Origin: Mangifera indica
Taxonomy: Eukaryota > Streptophyta > Magnoliopsida > Sapindales > Anacardiaceae
Direction of reading: 5' to 3'
Assembly (NCBI RefSeq): GCF_011075055.1
Contig: NC_058151.1
Coordinates: forward strand, 1,302,001 to 1,366,000
Length of the DNA stretch: 64,000 bases
Of the stretch, positions 24,281 to 35,371 are shown piece by piece. Position 1 is the stretch's first letter. Each line of letters begins with the position of its first letter. The position numbers and the translations under genes were made by a program. The notes under the pieces are model-generated. The model ran no database searches and was not told where the DNA came from. It saw only the letters and a list, made by a program, of their open reading frames with translations.

Positions 24281-24455
24281 CTAACCCACTACCTTAAATA
24301 AACTTAAATAGCCATTAACTCACTACTTTACACAAACATAAATAAATTTAAATAACCACTAACCCACTACCTTAAATAAATTTAAATAGTCATTAACTCA
24401 TTACTTTACACAAACATAAATAAACTTAAATAACCTCTAACCCACTACTTTAAAC
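24281..24455. repeat. 78-bp tandem repeat, about 2.2 copies
   Basis: CTAACCCACTAC starts at 24281, 24359 and 24437, an exact 78-bp period, with TTAAATAAACTTAAATA-type text within each unit. Confidence 0.85.
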
Positions 24456-25156
24456 ATGAAGAGGTGGTCACCAAAAATTTTTGAACCATTAAAACACATA
24501 AAAAATAACTCCCTAAAATTAAGACACACTATCCACCTTTTTAGCACACAATAAACACTTTATTAATTATTAAATTATTATCCAACAAAGAGTGTACGAA
24601 GTTATTGCTTATTGATTGATTGAAATAGCCAAAAGACATTACATATATATGTAACATTTATAATCCTTGTCAACTAAGAATTTCTAATAAAGGAAATAAA
24701 ATAAAAGAAAATAATTCAAATTTGGATTCAAATCCCTCCTAATAAGGTATCCTAACATTCCACTACACTCAAATTGGCACAAGAGCATCACGATTTATTT
24801 ATAACTTCTTTGTTCAATAGTAGGAAACTAACGGGAGAGAGCCTTTAACTACAAATATTGAATCCAAAATTGAAAACCCAACATCCGAAAGCAAGAGTAA
24901 GATAGAAAAATCATTTCCTGGGGTAAAAGGGATAACGAGACTGAATCAACCAAGGTTGTTAGTCAAATACCTTAAATGTTTATTTTAGTTATTTCAGTTG
25001 TTTCACTATAGAACTTCATCATACCCAGAGAAAGTTCCTCTTGAAAATGAGTTTGAGAAACGTATAAGGCTCGAGGTTATCCCTGCAAATGAGATTGAAA
25101 CGACTTTTGCTAATATCGAAGCCTTGGATGACACTAAAGAGGTCCACAAACGCTCG

Positions 25157-25420
25157 CCTGAAAGAAGCGCTATCGATAATCTATCGATAACCAAAAGCGT
25201 GTAAAGAGTTGAAAATCATTCTCAGGGGAGCTTACAACAAACTCCCCAAGAATGTCCAAGTCCTTATCTTTCAAGATGCTCTCACCGCCTTTCTCCTCCT
25301 TCCCCAGTATATTTCTCTCTTGTTGATTTGATCCTGTATTTCCGGTTTATCAATTTTATATGCCCACATCGTGATTTTGATGGGTTCATGTCAAAATGTC
25401 ACGTATATACACATATGACA
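25157..25420 (+). pseudogene. F-box gene exon 1 fragment fused to the AAA relic
   Basis: From about 25157 the sequence stops matching the AAA gene. It matches the F-box gene from the middle of its first exon (59017 onward): GCCTGAAAGAAGC, then the stretch encoding LRGAYNKLPKN, and on into the F-box intron 1 text to about 25420. The frame is shifted by a small deletion near AAAAGCGTGTAAAGAG and no later exons follow. It is a chimeric, non-functional joint. Confidence 0.82.
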
Positions 25421-25507
25421 TATATGTGTATATATATTATGTACTTAAAATAAATACAAATAGTTATGTTGATAAAATATATAGATTTTCGTAGCCTTTT
25501 GGTTTTC

Positions 25508-26340
25508 ACAGTTGCTGCAACTCGTATCCCCCAGAAAATCCTCTTCCCCAAATCTTATTTTCCAATTACTCGCGCCTAGTTGCCCACTTGATCATAAGTA
25601 ACGGATTGAAGGCTCTTTCATATGTATAGTCTGTATAACATTTTCCTTTTGAACTAAATGTTATAATTGATATTTATCATACTATTGTTCATTAGAATAA
25701 ATAAAAGGGCTCTAATATCATGTTTAATATCGTGATTTGAATAATTTAATTTATTATTAAGATATTATTGATTTTAATTATAAAATTTATCATAATTTTT
25801 TTTTTAAATTTTTGTAATACAAAACGCATTTTAATAATTTAAAAACTCATATGTTATTTAATTAATATTTTTTTATCATTTTAAGGTAATATATAATACA
25901 AATATATGCAGACCATCTCTCTTATAGTTTATGATTTGTCTTTAGATGTTATCGAAAGTCAGGCAAGTTAAGATCTTAGTGGATTGCATATGCTTAAGTC
26001 GAGTGGCTCTAATGGATTAAAATATAATGTCCAAAGAACAAACGTGTGCATAACACTAGCAACGTTGAAAATGCCATCTCTTATTCTAGTTTGTTAGGAT
26101 GAAAGTGAAATGGGGATTTCGTCTTGGTTCGCTGTAGAAAAGGGAGCGATTGAAGGGAGGTCATTTGGACTTTATTTTAAGGCAGAAAACTTTATAACGT
26201 CTGATGGCTGTCCTGTCATATTATACTTTCTTAACTTTTGACCTACTTAATAAGCCTGAAACTCTTTGCATTCTGCAATGGCGATGCGTCATCTGGCACT
26301 GCCTATTAATAAATAACATCAAAAAACGACAGTCGGCAAG
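25508..26340. repeat. Segmental duplication module, shared with 31570-32128, 29500-30060 and 44740-45320
   Basis: 25508-26068 is almost identical to 31570-32128, starting GTTGCTGCAACTCGTATCCC. The overlapping part 25780-26340 recurs more divergently at about 29500-30060 and 44740-45320, sharing AAGATCTTAGTGGATTGC, GGGGATTTCGTCTTGG and GACGCGTCATCTGG-like text. I see no protein family in any copy. These appear to be flanking parts of the AAA/F-box unit that travelled with it. Confidence 0.75.
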
Positions 26341-27829
26341 TCCTGGCATAACATCAAAAATAATAATTATTATGTGGAGATAAAAAATAATAATAAATTA
26401 TTAATAAATTATTTTATTTAAACGTGTTTAAATATAATTATTATTTAATTTTTTTATATTATTTATTATATTAATTAAAAATAAATTTTTTTAAATTAAT
26501 AAATAATAATATAATTATAATAAAATTAAAATTATTTTGATAATATTTAAATATTTAAGATAAAGATAATACCCAGATTATTATTTATATTATTTATTAT
26601 ATCAATATTGATAATAAAATATTATTATAATTTTTTATTTTTAATAAATTAAATAAAATAATATAAATAATAAAAAATAGGTTGGCCAAATAATTTTTAA
26701 ACCAGGATTGCGTGGTGTTGTGCTGTATGTCGGCCCTGATTCTTCTGTTAATGTTCTCATATTGTGTCGTGTATTGGTCCTGATTCTTCTGATGAAGTTC
26801 TCATCATTAGTATTTACAAATCGGTATGGTGCGAACTTGGGTACGAGAATCCCGAGATTTTTGTAACCCAATAATATTATAAGCATTTAAGTAATGGAAT
26901 AAAATCTTTTGATGAGCGACGCCATAACATGTGATGCGTGATTATTTAATTTTTTTATTTTAAAATTATTTAATTAAATGTTATTATATTAAATTATATG
27001 AATAAATTTTTATAATTTATATATATATATAGGATTATTCTAAATAATGACTTTGATAAAAACTATTATTTACTTGCCATTATTGTTGTTATAAGTATCT
27101 AGTTTTTAACACTTTAATTATTATTATGTAATTTAATGATATTTAATTTTTTATTTAAAATTATCTAATTATATAATTATATGATATTGTTAGAATATAA
27201 ATTACCTTGGCATATAATTTTATTGTATGGATTATTAGTGAAATTGTTTGAAAACACTTGACTAAAAGTGTTGCGAACAGAAATTTAAGGGATGGTATGC
27301 ATAAAGATTTAATAACCATGGCAAATTGACAAGTTTATCCTACCTTAATATTTGAATAAAATTATATATATATAAATATTTTTTATATTTATCTATATAA
27401 ATTAATATAGTATTATGTGATTATATGATATAATTATTTATTTTTTATTTTAAAATTACTATTATATCTATATAATAAATTAATAAAAAATATTTATATA
27501 GATCGTACTACTCAATATCTAATTAATCCCTTTTTTTTTAATTTTTAAAACCTCTTAATGAGTGATTTTATGAAATTTAATTAGATAATGATTAAAAAAT
27601 GGCATATTGATTCAACATATTCCAATTAGAATTCAATATTTTTTAGTTTTTGTACTCTCAATCTTAATAAAACTAATCATACACATTTTTATTATATAAT
27701 TTATATATACATATAATATTTCATTATATAATTAGATAATTTTAAATTAAAATTTAGTCACATGATAATACATAATTTATATACACATAATATTGAAAAC
27801 CTTTTTCGCCCAAAGTTTTCGAAACCAAA
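26341..27829. other. AT-rich DNA with a relic of the AAA 3' flank
   Basis: 26340-26700 and 26930-27600 are very AT-rich with no gene. 26740-26900 matches the region downstream of AAA copy B at about 58190-58330 (TGATTCTTCTGATGA..GTTCTCAT, then GAGATTTT.GTAAC and AAGCATT.AAGTAATG). 27595-27660 matches 58826-58895 just upstream of the intact F-box gene. The interval between AAA and F-box genes is thus preserved in outline although the AAA gene is gone. Confidence 0.6.
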
Positions 27830-28014
27830 ATGTCAGGCCCATTAGAGAAATACAAGAAGCTAGGCCTGAAAGAAGCACTTTTGAGAATCTATCGATACCT
27901 AAAAGCCGGTCAAGAGTTAAGTTTCATTCTCAGAAGAACTTGCAACAAACTCCCCAAGAATGTCCAAACCCTCATCTTTCAAGATACTCTCACCGCCTTT
28001 CGCCTCCTTCTCCA
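27830..28014 (+). pseudogene. Orphan F-box gene exon 1
   Basis: This is an exact structural copy of the first exon of the F-box gene at 58980-59164: the same 185-bp length from ATG to the GTATGT donor, open, beginning MSGPLEKYKKLGLKEA and ending in the LIFQDTLTAFRLL text. It lacks exons 2-6; beyond the start of intron 1 (to about 28080) the similarity ends in an (AT)n run. It has substitutions relative to the intact gene (for example Cys-Asn for Tyr-Asn). It cannot make the F-box domain, which is in exon 3, and is best called a gene fragment. Confidence 0.8.
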
Positions 28015-28128
28015 GTATGTATATTTCTAGTTTGTTGATTTGATCCTGTATTTCCGGCTTGTCAATTTCATATACCCACACCAAATTCAATTATATTCAA
28101 TTGAAACAAATTGTTAATATTTGTAAAG

Positions 28129-28130
<2 letters not shown>

Positions 28131-28178
<48 letters not shown>
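28131..28178. repeat. (AT)n microsatellite followed by (TTTA)n
   Basis: 48 bp of alternating A and T, followed to about 28205 by TTTATTTATT. It marks the point where F-box intron similarity is lost. Confidence 0.95.
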
Positions 28179-28181
<3 letters not shown>

Positions 28182-28620
28182 TTATTTATTTATTTATTTA
28201 TTTATTGGCCTGCTTCTATAATAGCCGACTTACAACCGAGTAATTTACTTGGGTTTAGATGATGCTAGGCCACCAAAACCATTTTTGGGCCTTCTACTGA
28301 GTTTTATCCAGCCCGACGACCTATTTGATTATTGGGTCTTATAAAATACTCTCTGTAAACAAGCTCAAATTTTGAAATGGGATGTGACTTCTAAGCCTTC
28401 ATCTAATTGATATTTCACCCCATAGCAACGTATACTTCTTTAAGAATAAAAAATTTTAATTTGGTAAACATAAATTGCGTGCCTAAGTCTATTCTTAAAA
28501 CTATGTGATACTCTAAATCTTTAGCCCTAAACTAATTTATTTTTATTTTAAAATCATCAAATTATATAATAATATATCATTTATGTATCTAATTATGTAC
28601 TCAAACTATATAAAGTTTAA

Positions 28621-30900
28621 TATGTCAAAGTGCCACGCACGGTGGAAAATTACCATAACGAATCAAATCTTTCCCAAATTGGGCTCCAAATAGAACAAAA
28701 CAACCATTGCAATGCTCAATTTGCAGAGTACAGAACTACTTTAGAGCTCAACCAATGATCATTATTTGAATGTCATAAGAATGAATTTATTTATTTTTAA
28801 AATAAAAAAACCCACCAAAAAATGAACTCTAAAAGATAAAACAGACCAAAAAATGAACTCTAAAAGATAAAACAGACCAAAAAAATTGTGCCATTATCAT
28901 AAAAAATTGAGAAGAAAGTTTGTAATCGATCTAAGAATGTTACAACAAAAACTTGTTGCCAAATAAAATGAAATAGTTTAACGAACCTACAAAATGGATT
29001 AGAGTACGACAAATACATACGAAAGGTTAGGATATGAATAATTTAAGGTTGATTAACGATATATCACAATAAATTATATTTGATTTATTTAATATAATAA
29101 TTATAATAATGAACTCAGACTAGATTTCTTAGTCTTTGAAAAATAAAAAATAAACCTATAAAATAGACATAAAATGCTAGAATACAATGTCACCATTTTC
29201 AAAGATGAATCAATTAATATTCCCACTTGTCAATAGTATACTATATCGTATCTGTATGTTTTTTAAGTCTAGCATCCTGGTGTAAATAGACTGACTCATT
29301 GTTAAAATATTATATATTTTACGTAAAACTTTTTTTATAAACTAACGTCATTGTTAAGGTTTGTTATACGATTGTTTAACAAAACACACCCAATGTAACA
29401 CTGTCATACGAACTGAATGTTTTTATTATGGTTTGTCACACCATTGCTCAACATAACACACAAAGTTTATCATATCTAACATCTTGGTCCAAATTAAATA
29501 CAAAATTTATCATAATTTTGTTTTTAAACTTTTGTAATATAAAACATATTTTAACAGTCTTATTTTAATTAATATTATATTAACATCTTAAACAATACAT
29601 GATGCACATAAATATCTATTATGTCTGTTATACTTTATGATTTGTCTTTAGGTGTTACCAAAAATAAGGCAAGCTAAGATCTTAGTGGATTGCATATGCT
29701 TAAGTCGAGTGGCTCTAATGGATTAAATTATAATGTCCAAAGGACAAACATGTGCAAAACACTAGCAACGTTGAAAATGCTATCTTTTATTCTAGTTTAT
29801 TAGGATGAAAGTGAAATGGGGATTTCGTCTTGGTTCGCTGTGGAACAAGGAGCGATTGAAGGGAGGTCATTTCTACTTTATTTTAAGGCAGAAAACTTTA
29901 TATAACGTGTGATGGCTGTCCTGTCATATTATACTTTCGTAACTTTGGACCTACTTAATAAGCCTGAAACTCTTTGCACTCTGCAAGGGCGACGCGTCAT
30001 CTGGCACTGCCACTACCCTACACCACTAACAACAAAAAACCACAGTCGGCAAATCCTGGCTGGGCCAACCTGGCTTAGCTTTTGAGGCTCACAATTCTCA
30101 TCACCATACATAGATTTGGTATATATGATAAAATCTGTCAGTATTAGACAAGTATGGTAATAGTCTTGCTATAATTGGACATACATGTACATATGCACCA
30201 ACTTTTTATGGGTGAATTAAGGATACAATATAGCAAAAACGAATATTTGAAAGCTCGAGCTTGAGTTTAAGACAAAAACAACTCACTCAAGTTTGAATCT
30301 AGAAATTATAATTAAATCTTATATATTATATTTTTATCGATTATTTTTTATATTCAAAAATTATATATAAAATTTTGGAATGTAAATGTTGGATTTCAAA
30401 ATTTTAAGATTTATTAATATTATACTCTGATAAAAAATAACAAGCCCTACTTGATAATAATCAAACTAAATCTGATTTCAGATAAATTGAAACACAAACA
30501 ACTCATAAGTGGTTTGACTCGTTTAGAACCCCTGAACCGAACCTTAATAATCAGTGTGTTGGGGCAATCTTTTTCGGTACTGCTAAAAGTGAATCCCAGC
30601 ATTGATATTTTAATTAATTTATTATTATTAATTATTTGGTACAAGAGGCTTTACAGAATCTTCCATGCTTTATGAGATTGCGTGTCGTGATATATCTATG
30701 AATTCCTTTTGTTTATTTATTCTTATCCAATATTATTTCTATTGAAGATCGAGAGTTGGTAATGGCCACAATGAACGTTGAGGAATCTTGGTTCATTAGT
30801 TATTCTAGAATTTTGTCGTTTTGCTTGTGGTATGATCTAAATCTTGTCCACCTCTTTGGAAGATTTAAACTCTCAGCAACCGGAAGATTACATATAAATT
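28621..30900. repeat. Duplicated intergenic block, copy 1
   Basis: 28621-29480, 29500-30060 and 30085-30900 correspond in the same order to parts of 43757-46800. The first part also corresponds to 32140-33464. Relative to those copies it lacks a 250-bp segment at about 29202 and a 599-bp segment at 30084. A 33-bp tandem duplication around AAATGAACTCTAAAAGATAA lies at 28819-28882. Short open stretches at 30451-30675 recur in both copies, but I recognise no family. Confidence 0.75.
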
Positions 30901-31139
30901 GATTAGTTAAAGTATTATCAGTTTATTTTAATAAATCGTGATTGAATGAAAAATTTGTGGTTATGAGGAAGCGTATAGTTAGGGTTTGAAATTTTTATAG
31001 GCCTGATTTACTATGCGTGATTGATAATCCTATATGCGTTAGATCAAATTGCAAGTGTATGGCTAAAGTAACTAAACCTCTAAAAATTTAAAATTTTACA
31101 TTTATAACCCAAAATCTCACTAATATTAAATATGAAGGT

Positions 31140-31566
31140 ATTTAATACACATATTATCAGATTTTACTATAAATTTTTTGGTTGGACTCGAGTTTTTTGT
31201 TTTTATCTTATGTTTGAGGTAATAATTTTTTAAATCGTTAAATTTAAACTTAAATTTAAATTTTAACTAAATATAATTAAACTAAATTCCAATCAAGTGA
31301 TATTGAATTCTACCTGCTAAAGACCTATTTATTTTTTATGGCAATTTAAGGAATAATTCATACCATAATTAATTAATATAAATGATGTTTATAGATTAGT
31401 AAGAAGAAGAAGAAAATAATAAGGTCTGTACTCTGTACCATGAAAGTTGGAATATAAATCATTTCAACTTTTTTGACGACTTTACGTCAAGAGACAACCA
31501 AACCCACTAGGGAGAGGACATCCCAAGTGGGGCTCTGAATTTGAACCGAGCAAAGGCGGCACAAAT
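31140..31566 (+). repeat. AAA-gene promoter copy with no gene after it
   Basis: Matches the upstream regions of AAA copies A (about 38430-38855) and B (about 52660-52990): the ACTCGAG..TTTTTTGTT start, TGATATTGAATTCTACCTGC, and CCAAACCCACTAGGGAGAGG ending in GGCACAAATCAC. At 31567 it breaks off, before the TATA box and start codon, into the 25508-type module. No AAA coding sequence follows. Confidence 0.75.
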
Positions 31567-31569
31567 CAC

Positions 31570-32128
31570 TGTTGCTGCAACTCGTATCCCCCAGAAAATC
31601 CTCTTCCCCAAATCTTATTTTCCAATTACTCGCGCCTAGTTGCCCACTTGATCATAAGTAACGGATTGAAGGCTCTTTCATATGTATAGTCTGTATAACA
31701 TTTTCCTTTTGAACTAAATGTTATAATTGATATTTATCATACTATTGTTCATTAGAATAAATAAAAGGGCTCTAATATCATGTTTAATATCGTGATTTGA
31801 ATAATTTAATTTATTATTAAGATATTATTGATTTTAATTATAAAATTTATCATAATTTTTTTTTAAATTTTTGTAATACAAAACGCATTTTAATAATTTA
31901 AAAACTCATATGTTATTTAATTAATATTTTTTATCATTTTAAGGTAATATATAATACAAATATATGCCGACCATCTCTCTTATAGTTTTTGATTCGCCTT
32001 TATGTGTTACCGAAAGTCAGGCAAGTTAAGATCTTAGTGGATTGCATATGCTTAAGTCGAGTGGCTCTAATGGATTAAAATATAATGTCCAAAGAACAAA
32101 CGTGTGCATAACACTAGCAACGTTGAAA
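31570..32128. repeat. Near-identical copy of 25508-26068
   Basis: Over about 560 bp only a handful of differences are visible, mainly in T- and A-runs. This is the most recent-looking duplication in the cluster. It ends at CTAGCAACGTTGAAA where 32140-type sequence begins. Confidence 0.85.
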
Positions 32129-32139
32129 GTTCGGTAACA

Positions 32140-33464
32140 CATTATGTATCTAATTATATACTCAAAATTATGTAAGGTTTAACATGTCAAAGTGCCATAG
32201 ACGGTGGAAAATTACCGTAACAAATCAAATCTTCTCCAAATAGAACAAAACAACTATTGCAATGCCCAATCTGCAAAGTGCAGAACTACTTTATAGCTCA
32301 ACCAATAATCATTATTTGAATGCCATGAGAATGAGTTTATTTATTTTAAAAATAAAATACCCACCAAAAAATGAACTCTAAAAGATAAGACAAACCAAAA
32401 AAAATGTGCCATTATTATAAAATATTGAGAAGAAAGTTCGTAAACGATCTAAGAGTATTACAACAAAAACTTGTTGCCAAATAAAATAAAATAGTTTAAC
32501 GAACCTACAAAATAGATTAGAGTACAACAAAAACATACGAAAGGTTAGGATATGAATAATTTAAGATTGATTAACAATATATCATAATAAATTATATTTA
32601 ATTTATTTAATATAATAATTATAATAATGAACTCAGACTAGGTTTCTTAGTCTTTGAAAAATAAAAAATAAACCTATAAAATAGACATAAAATGCTGGAA
32701 TATGGTGTCACTATTTTCAAAGATGAGCTGCCGCCAATAACCAATTAGGCCAAAAGCACACGAGCCAGGCAATGGTATTTGTTAACTTCTTGATTGGCTT
32801 TTTGAACTTAACATGCATGGAGAAATGTGACAATTGAGAAAACAAAATGGGAATGAATTATGAACCTGTCTGATTCTGTGGAAAGTCAGCTCAGATTTAA
32901 CACTTTGCACAAGTAAGCCACTAAATTTCCCAAAATCTGGCAATCAATTTCCATGGCTGTGCACACCACACAATGAATCAGTTAATATTCCCATTTGTCA
33001 ATAGTATACTATATCGTATCTGTATGCTTTTTAAGTCTAGCATCCTGGTGTAAGTACACTGATTTATTGTTAAAATATTATATATTTATAGACAACTTAA
33101 AAGTTTTATTTGATTAACTATTAAAATATTAAATATTTACGAATATTTTGAGAGTTTAAATTAATTTACTATTAAGATATTATTCACTTATAAACAGTAA
33201 TTAATGTTATTTTAACATTCAAAATGATATGAGATATGTATATATTTTACGTAAAACTTTTTTTATAAACTCAACGTCTTTGTTAAGATTTGTTATACGA
33301 TTGTTTAACAAAACACACTCAATGTAACACTATTATACAAACTGAATGTTCTTATTGTGGTTTGTCACACTATTGCTCAACATAACACACAAAGTTTATC
33401 ATATCTAATATCTTGATCCAAATTAAATACAAAATTTATCATGATTTTGTTTTTAAACTTTTGT
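32140..33464. repeat. Duplicated intergenic block, copy 3
   Basis: Collinear with 28621-29480 and 43757-44770, and retains the 250-bp segment (32727-32976) missing from copy 1. It stops at AAACTTTTGT and passes directly into the copy of 9391-10382. No gene recognised. Confidence 0.75.
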
Positions 33465-34502
33465 CCACGAAACTTTGGTCAATGTCAATTTCATTCTCCA
33501 ACAGCGTTGGGGACCCTTGTCTGCTCTATTTGTCTTTGTAGATTGTTTGTAAATAATAATTAGTACTATTTCTCATCATAAGGACATTGCTTTCTGTAGC
33601 ATTTAAGTTTTATGCAGATTTCAACTCAACACCACTCAAACTGTTAGTGGCTGTAAAAGCCTGGAATTTCCTTACCAGGAGAACTAATTGATATTTTTGC
33701 CTTTCTCTCTGACTCTGAGATTGCAAATGCATCAGTTTTAACCAATTCAAGGACAGGATTTTAGCTGCTTGTGTATCCAAATATTTTACCATTCTGTGCC
33801 CAGCCATGGAATTTATTTCCAGTGTCTTGTTGTGTATTTATCCTGATGTTGCAATGAATGAGAGGGGCCAGGAGAATCTTTGTCTGATTACAGTTTTGCC
33901 CAGAATTGGAAACTGAAATTGCATTATGACTTTATTCTTTCCACACAAGGAGATGTATCCCTGGCTATCTCTTGATGAAAATTCCTTTTTTTATCGAACT
34001 CACTTGTGGGTTGTCACTTATCAGTGTTAGGAAATTGGTTCTAGCTTTAATTACTGGAAATTTTAAGGTTTTCAGCCCTCAAGGTAGCTTGAGTGGTGAG
34101 ATTACCCAAAAAATAAAAAAGGCATGATTTCAAAATTTGTTGGAAGCATATTAAGATCATAATCTTAATTTACCTACTGTAATGATTGTGGAGTTCGTCT
34201 TGGTCACAAAACTTAGGGTTTTTACCAATTTTGTGTGGTAAGATTAGACTCAACTAAATCAAAAAAATAATTTTTGATTAAATATAAAAGAGATGATTTA
34301 ACTTAAATAAAAGTTACTCATTACAAAAAAAAAATATAAGAAGATTTTCAAGGGTGATTAAATGTTTATTTTCTATCCTAAATGCATTTTAATTCTGCTA
34401 TAAATCATTTTTTCCCTGTTTTATAATGATTATATAACAGCTTTGGGGACCCTTGTCTGCTCTATTTGTCTTTGTAGATTGTTTGTAAATAATAATTAGT
34501 TT
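33465..34502. repeat. Second copy of the 9391-10382 segment, with a partial third copy
   Basis: 33465-34431 repeats 9391-10382 with small indels. Directly after it, 34437-34502 repeats the CAGCTTTGGGGACCC to AATAATAATTAG portion again, as if a tandem array had been truncated. The possible SINE-like boxes are also present near 34082. Confidence 0.8.
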
Positions 34503-35366
34503 TATGACACTTCCAATTAGGTATCTTCTAGTGCTCAGATCAATGTGCAACACGACTTGACCTTTTAGGAAAGAGCATGACTTGTGGGGGAGGGGGGCAG
34601 CGGGGTACTGTAATTAATTTTGTGGGTTATGTAGACCCTGTCTAGAGATTTCGAGTTCGATTTGGCACCATTCAAAAAATTAAATATATAATATGAATGA
34701 TCAATTCATTAAAAATCTATGAAAGTAGGTTTAGAGGTTTTGGGTAATGTCTTGTCATATTGCGGATTAACGTGGCCCACCCCTTTGGAATGTCTTGCAC
34801 GACACAATTCATGGAATATCGCAGGCTGCATTGAATTTGTTTGGCATTTGAATGTAACATGACAAGAATGAATATCAATTTCCCACCATTACTCTATGTT
34901 GGAATGTATTAGTCCTGCAAAACAAAGGATTGTTTTGCAATTGGTAGGCGAAGTCAAAGCCAAGTTGAGGTGGTCAATTGGTCCCCATCTGCACTGGGAG
35001 AATGTTGAATTATATATTTTCCACGATAAAAAATAACTCTTTTTTTTTTTTTTTTTTTTTTTTTGGGGTCGATTCTTGAATCTTTTTAACAATATATTAT
35101 TGGTAAAAATGTTGCTATAATTCCGCAAAAGATACATTGTTTGAGTTCTATATAATTACCTTAATCGAGAATTTGTTGAATTAGTGAAAGCGCGTCATCC
35201 TAACACAAAATGTTGTGGTTGAGTCAAGATGTTGGGGGCCACAACTATGAATAGAAATTAATGTGGAAAATTGATATCCTAACACAAGAAACAAAAAGTT
35301 GTAGGTGAAATTTCAAATTAAATCTATTATAAAAAAATCAATTAAAATTACATTCAAAATAATTAT
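34503..35366. other. Intergenic; no gene seen
   Basis: Contains a G-rich patch at 34587-34607, a poly(T) run of at least 24 at about 35041-35064, and otherwise AT-rich sequence without a supported open frame. Confidence 0.5.
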
Positions 35367-35371
35367 AAATA

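Larger units (their letters stand above)
22620..25156 (+). pseudogene. Decayed AAA-ATPase gene relic, interrupted by transposons
   Basis: Four collinear pieces match the AAA genes at 39-58 kb. 22627-22644 shares GAGCCACAAAGCAAGTCA with their 5' leader. 23239-23288 matches the middle of their exon 8. 24016-24150 continues exon 8. 24785-25150 matches exon 10, the following intron and the start of exon 11; frames such as VIPANEIE.TFANIEALDD are still readable. Exon 8 is split exactly by a solo LTR. Large parts (exons 1-7, 9 and most of 11-15) are missing and frames are broken. Its exon 10 piece keeps the segment that copy A lacks. The relic ends abruptly where F-box sequence begins at about 25157. 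Confidence 0.82.

Noticed and set aside
24281..24455. 78-bp tandem repeat considered as a CRISPR-like array
   Set aside because: Direct tandem units without unique spacers, in a plant nuclear context.
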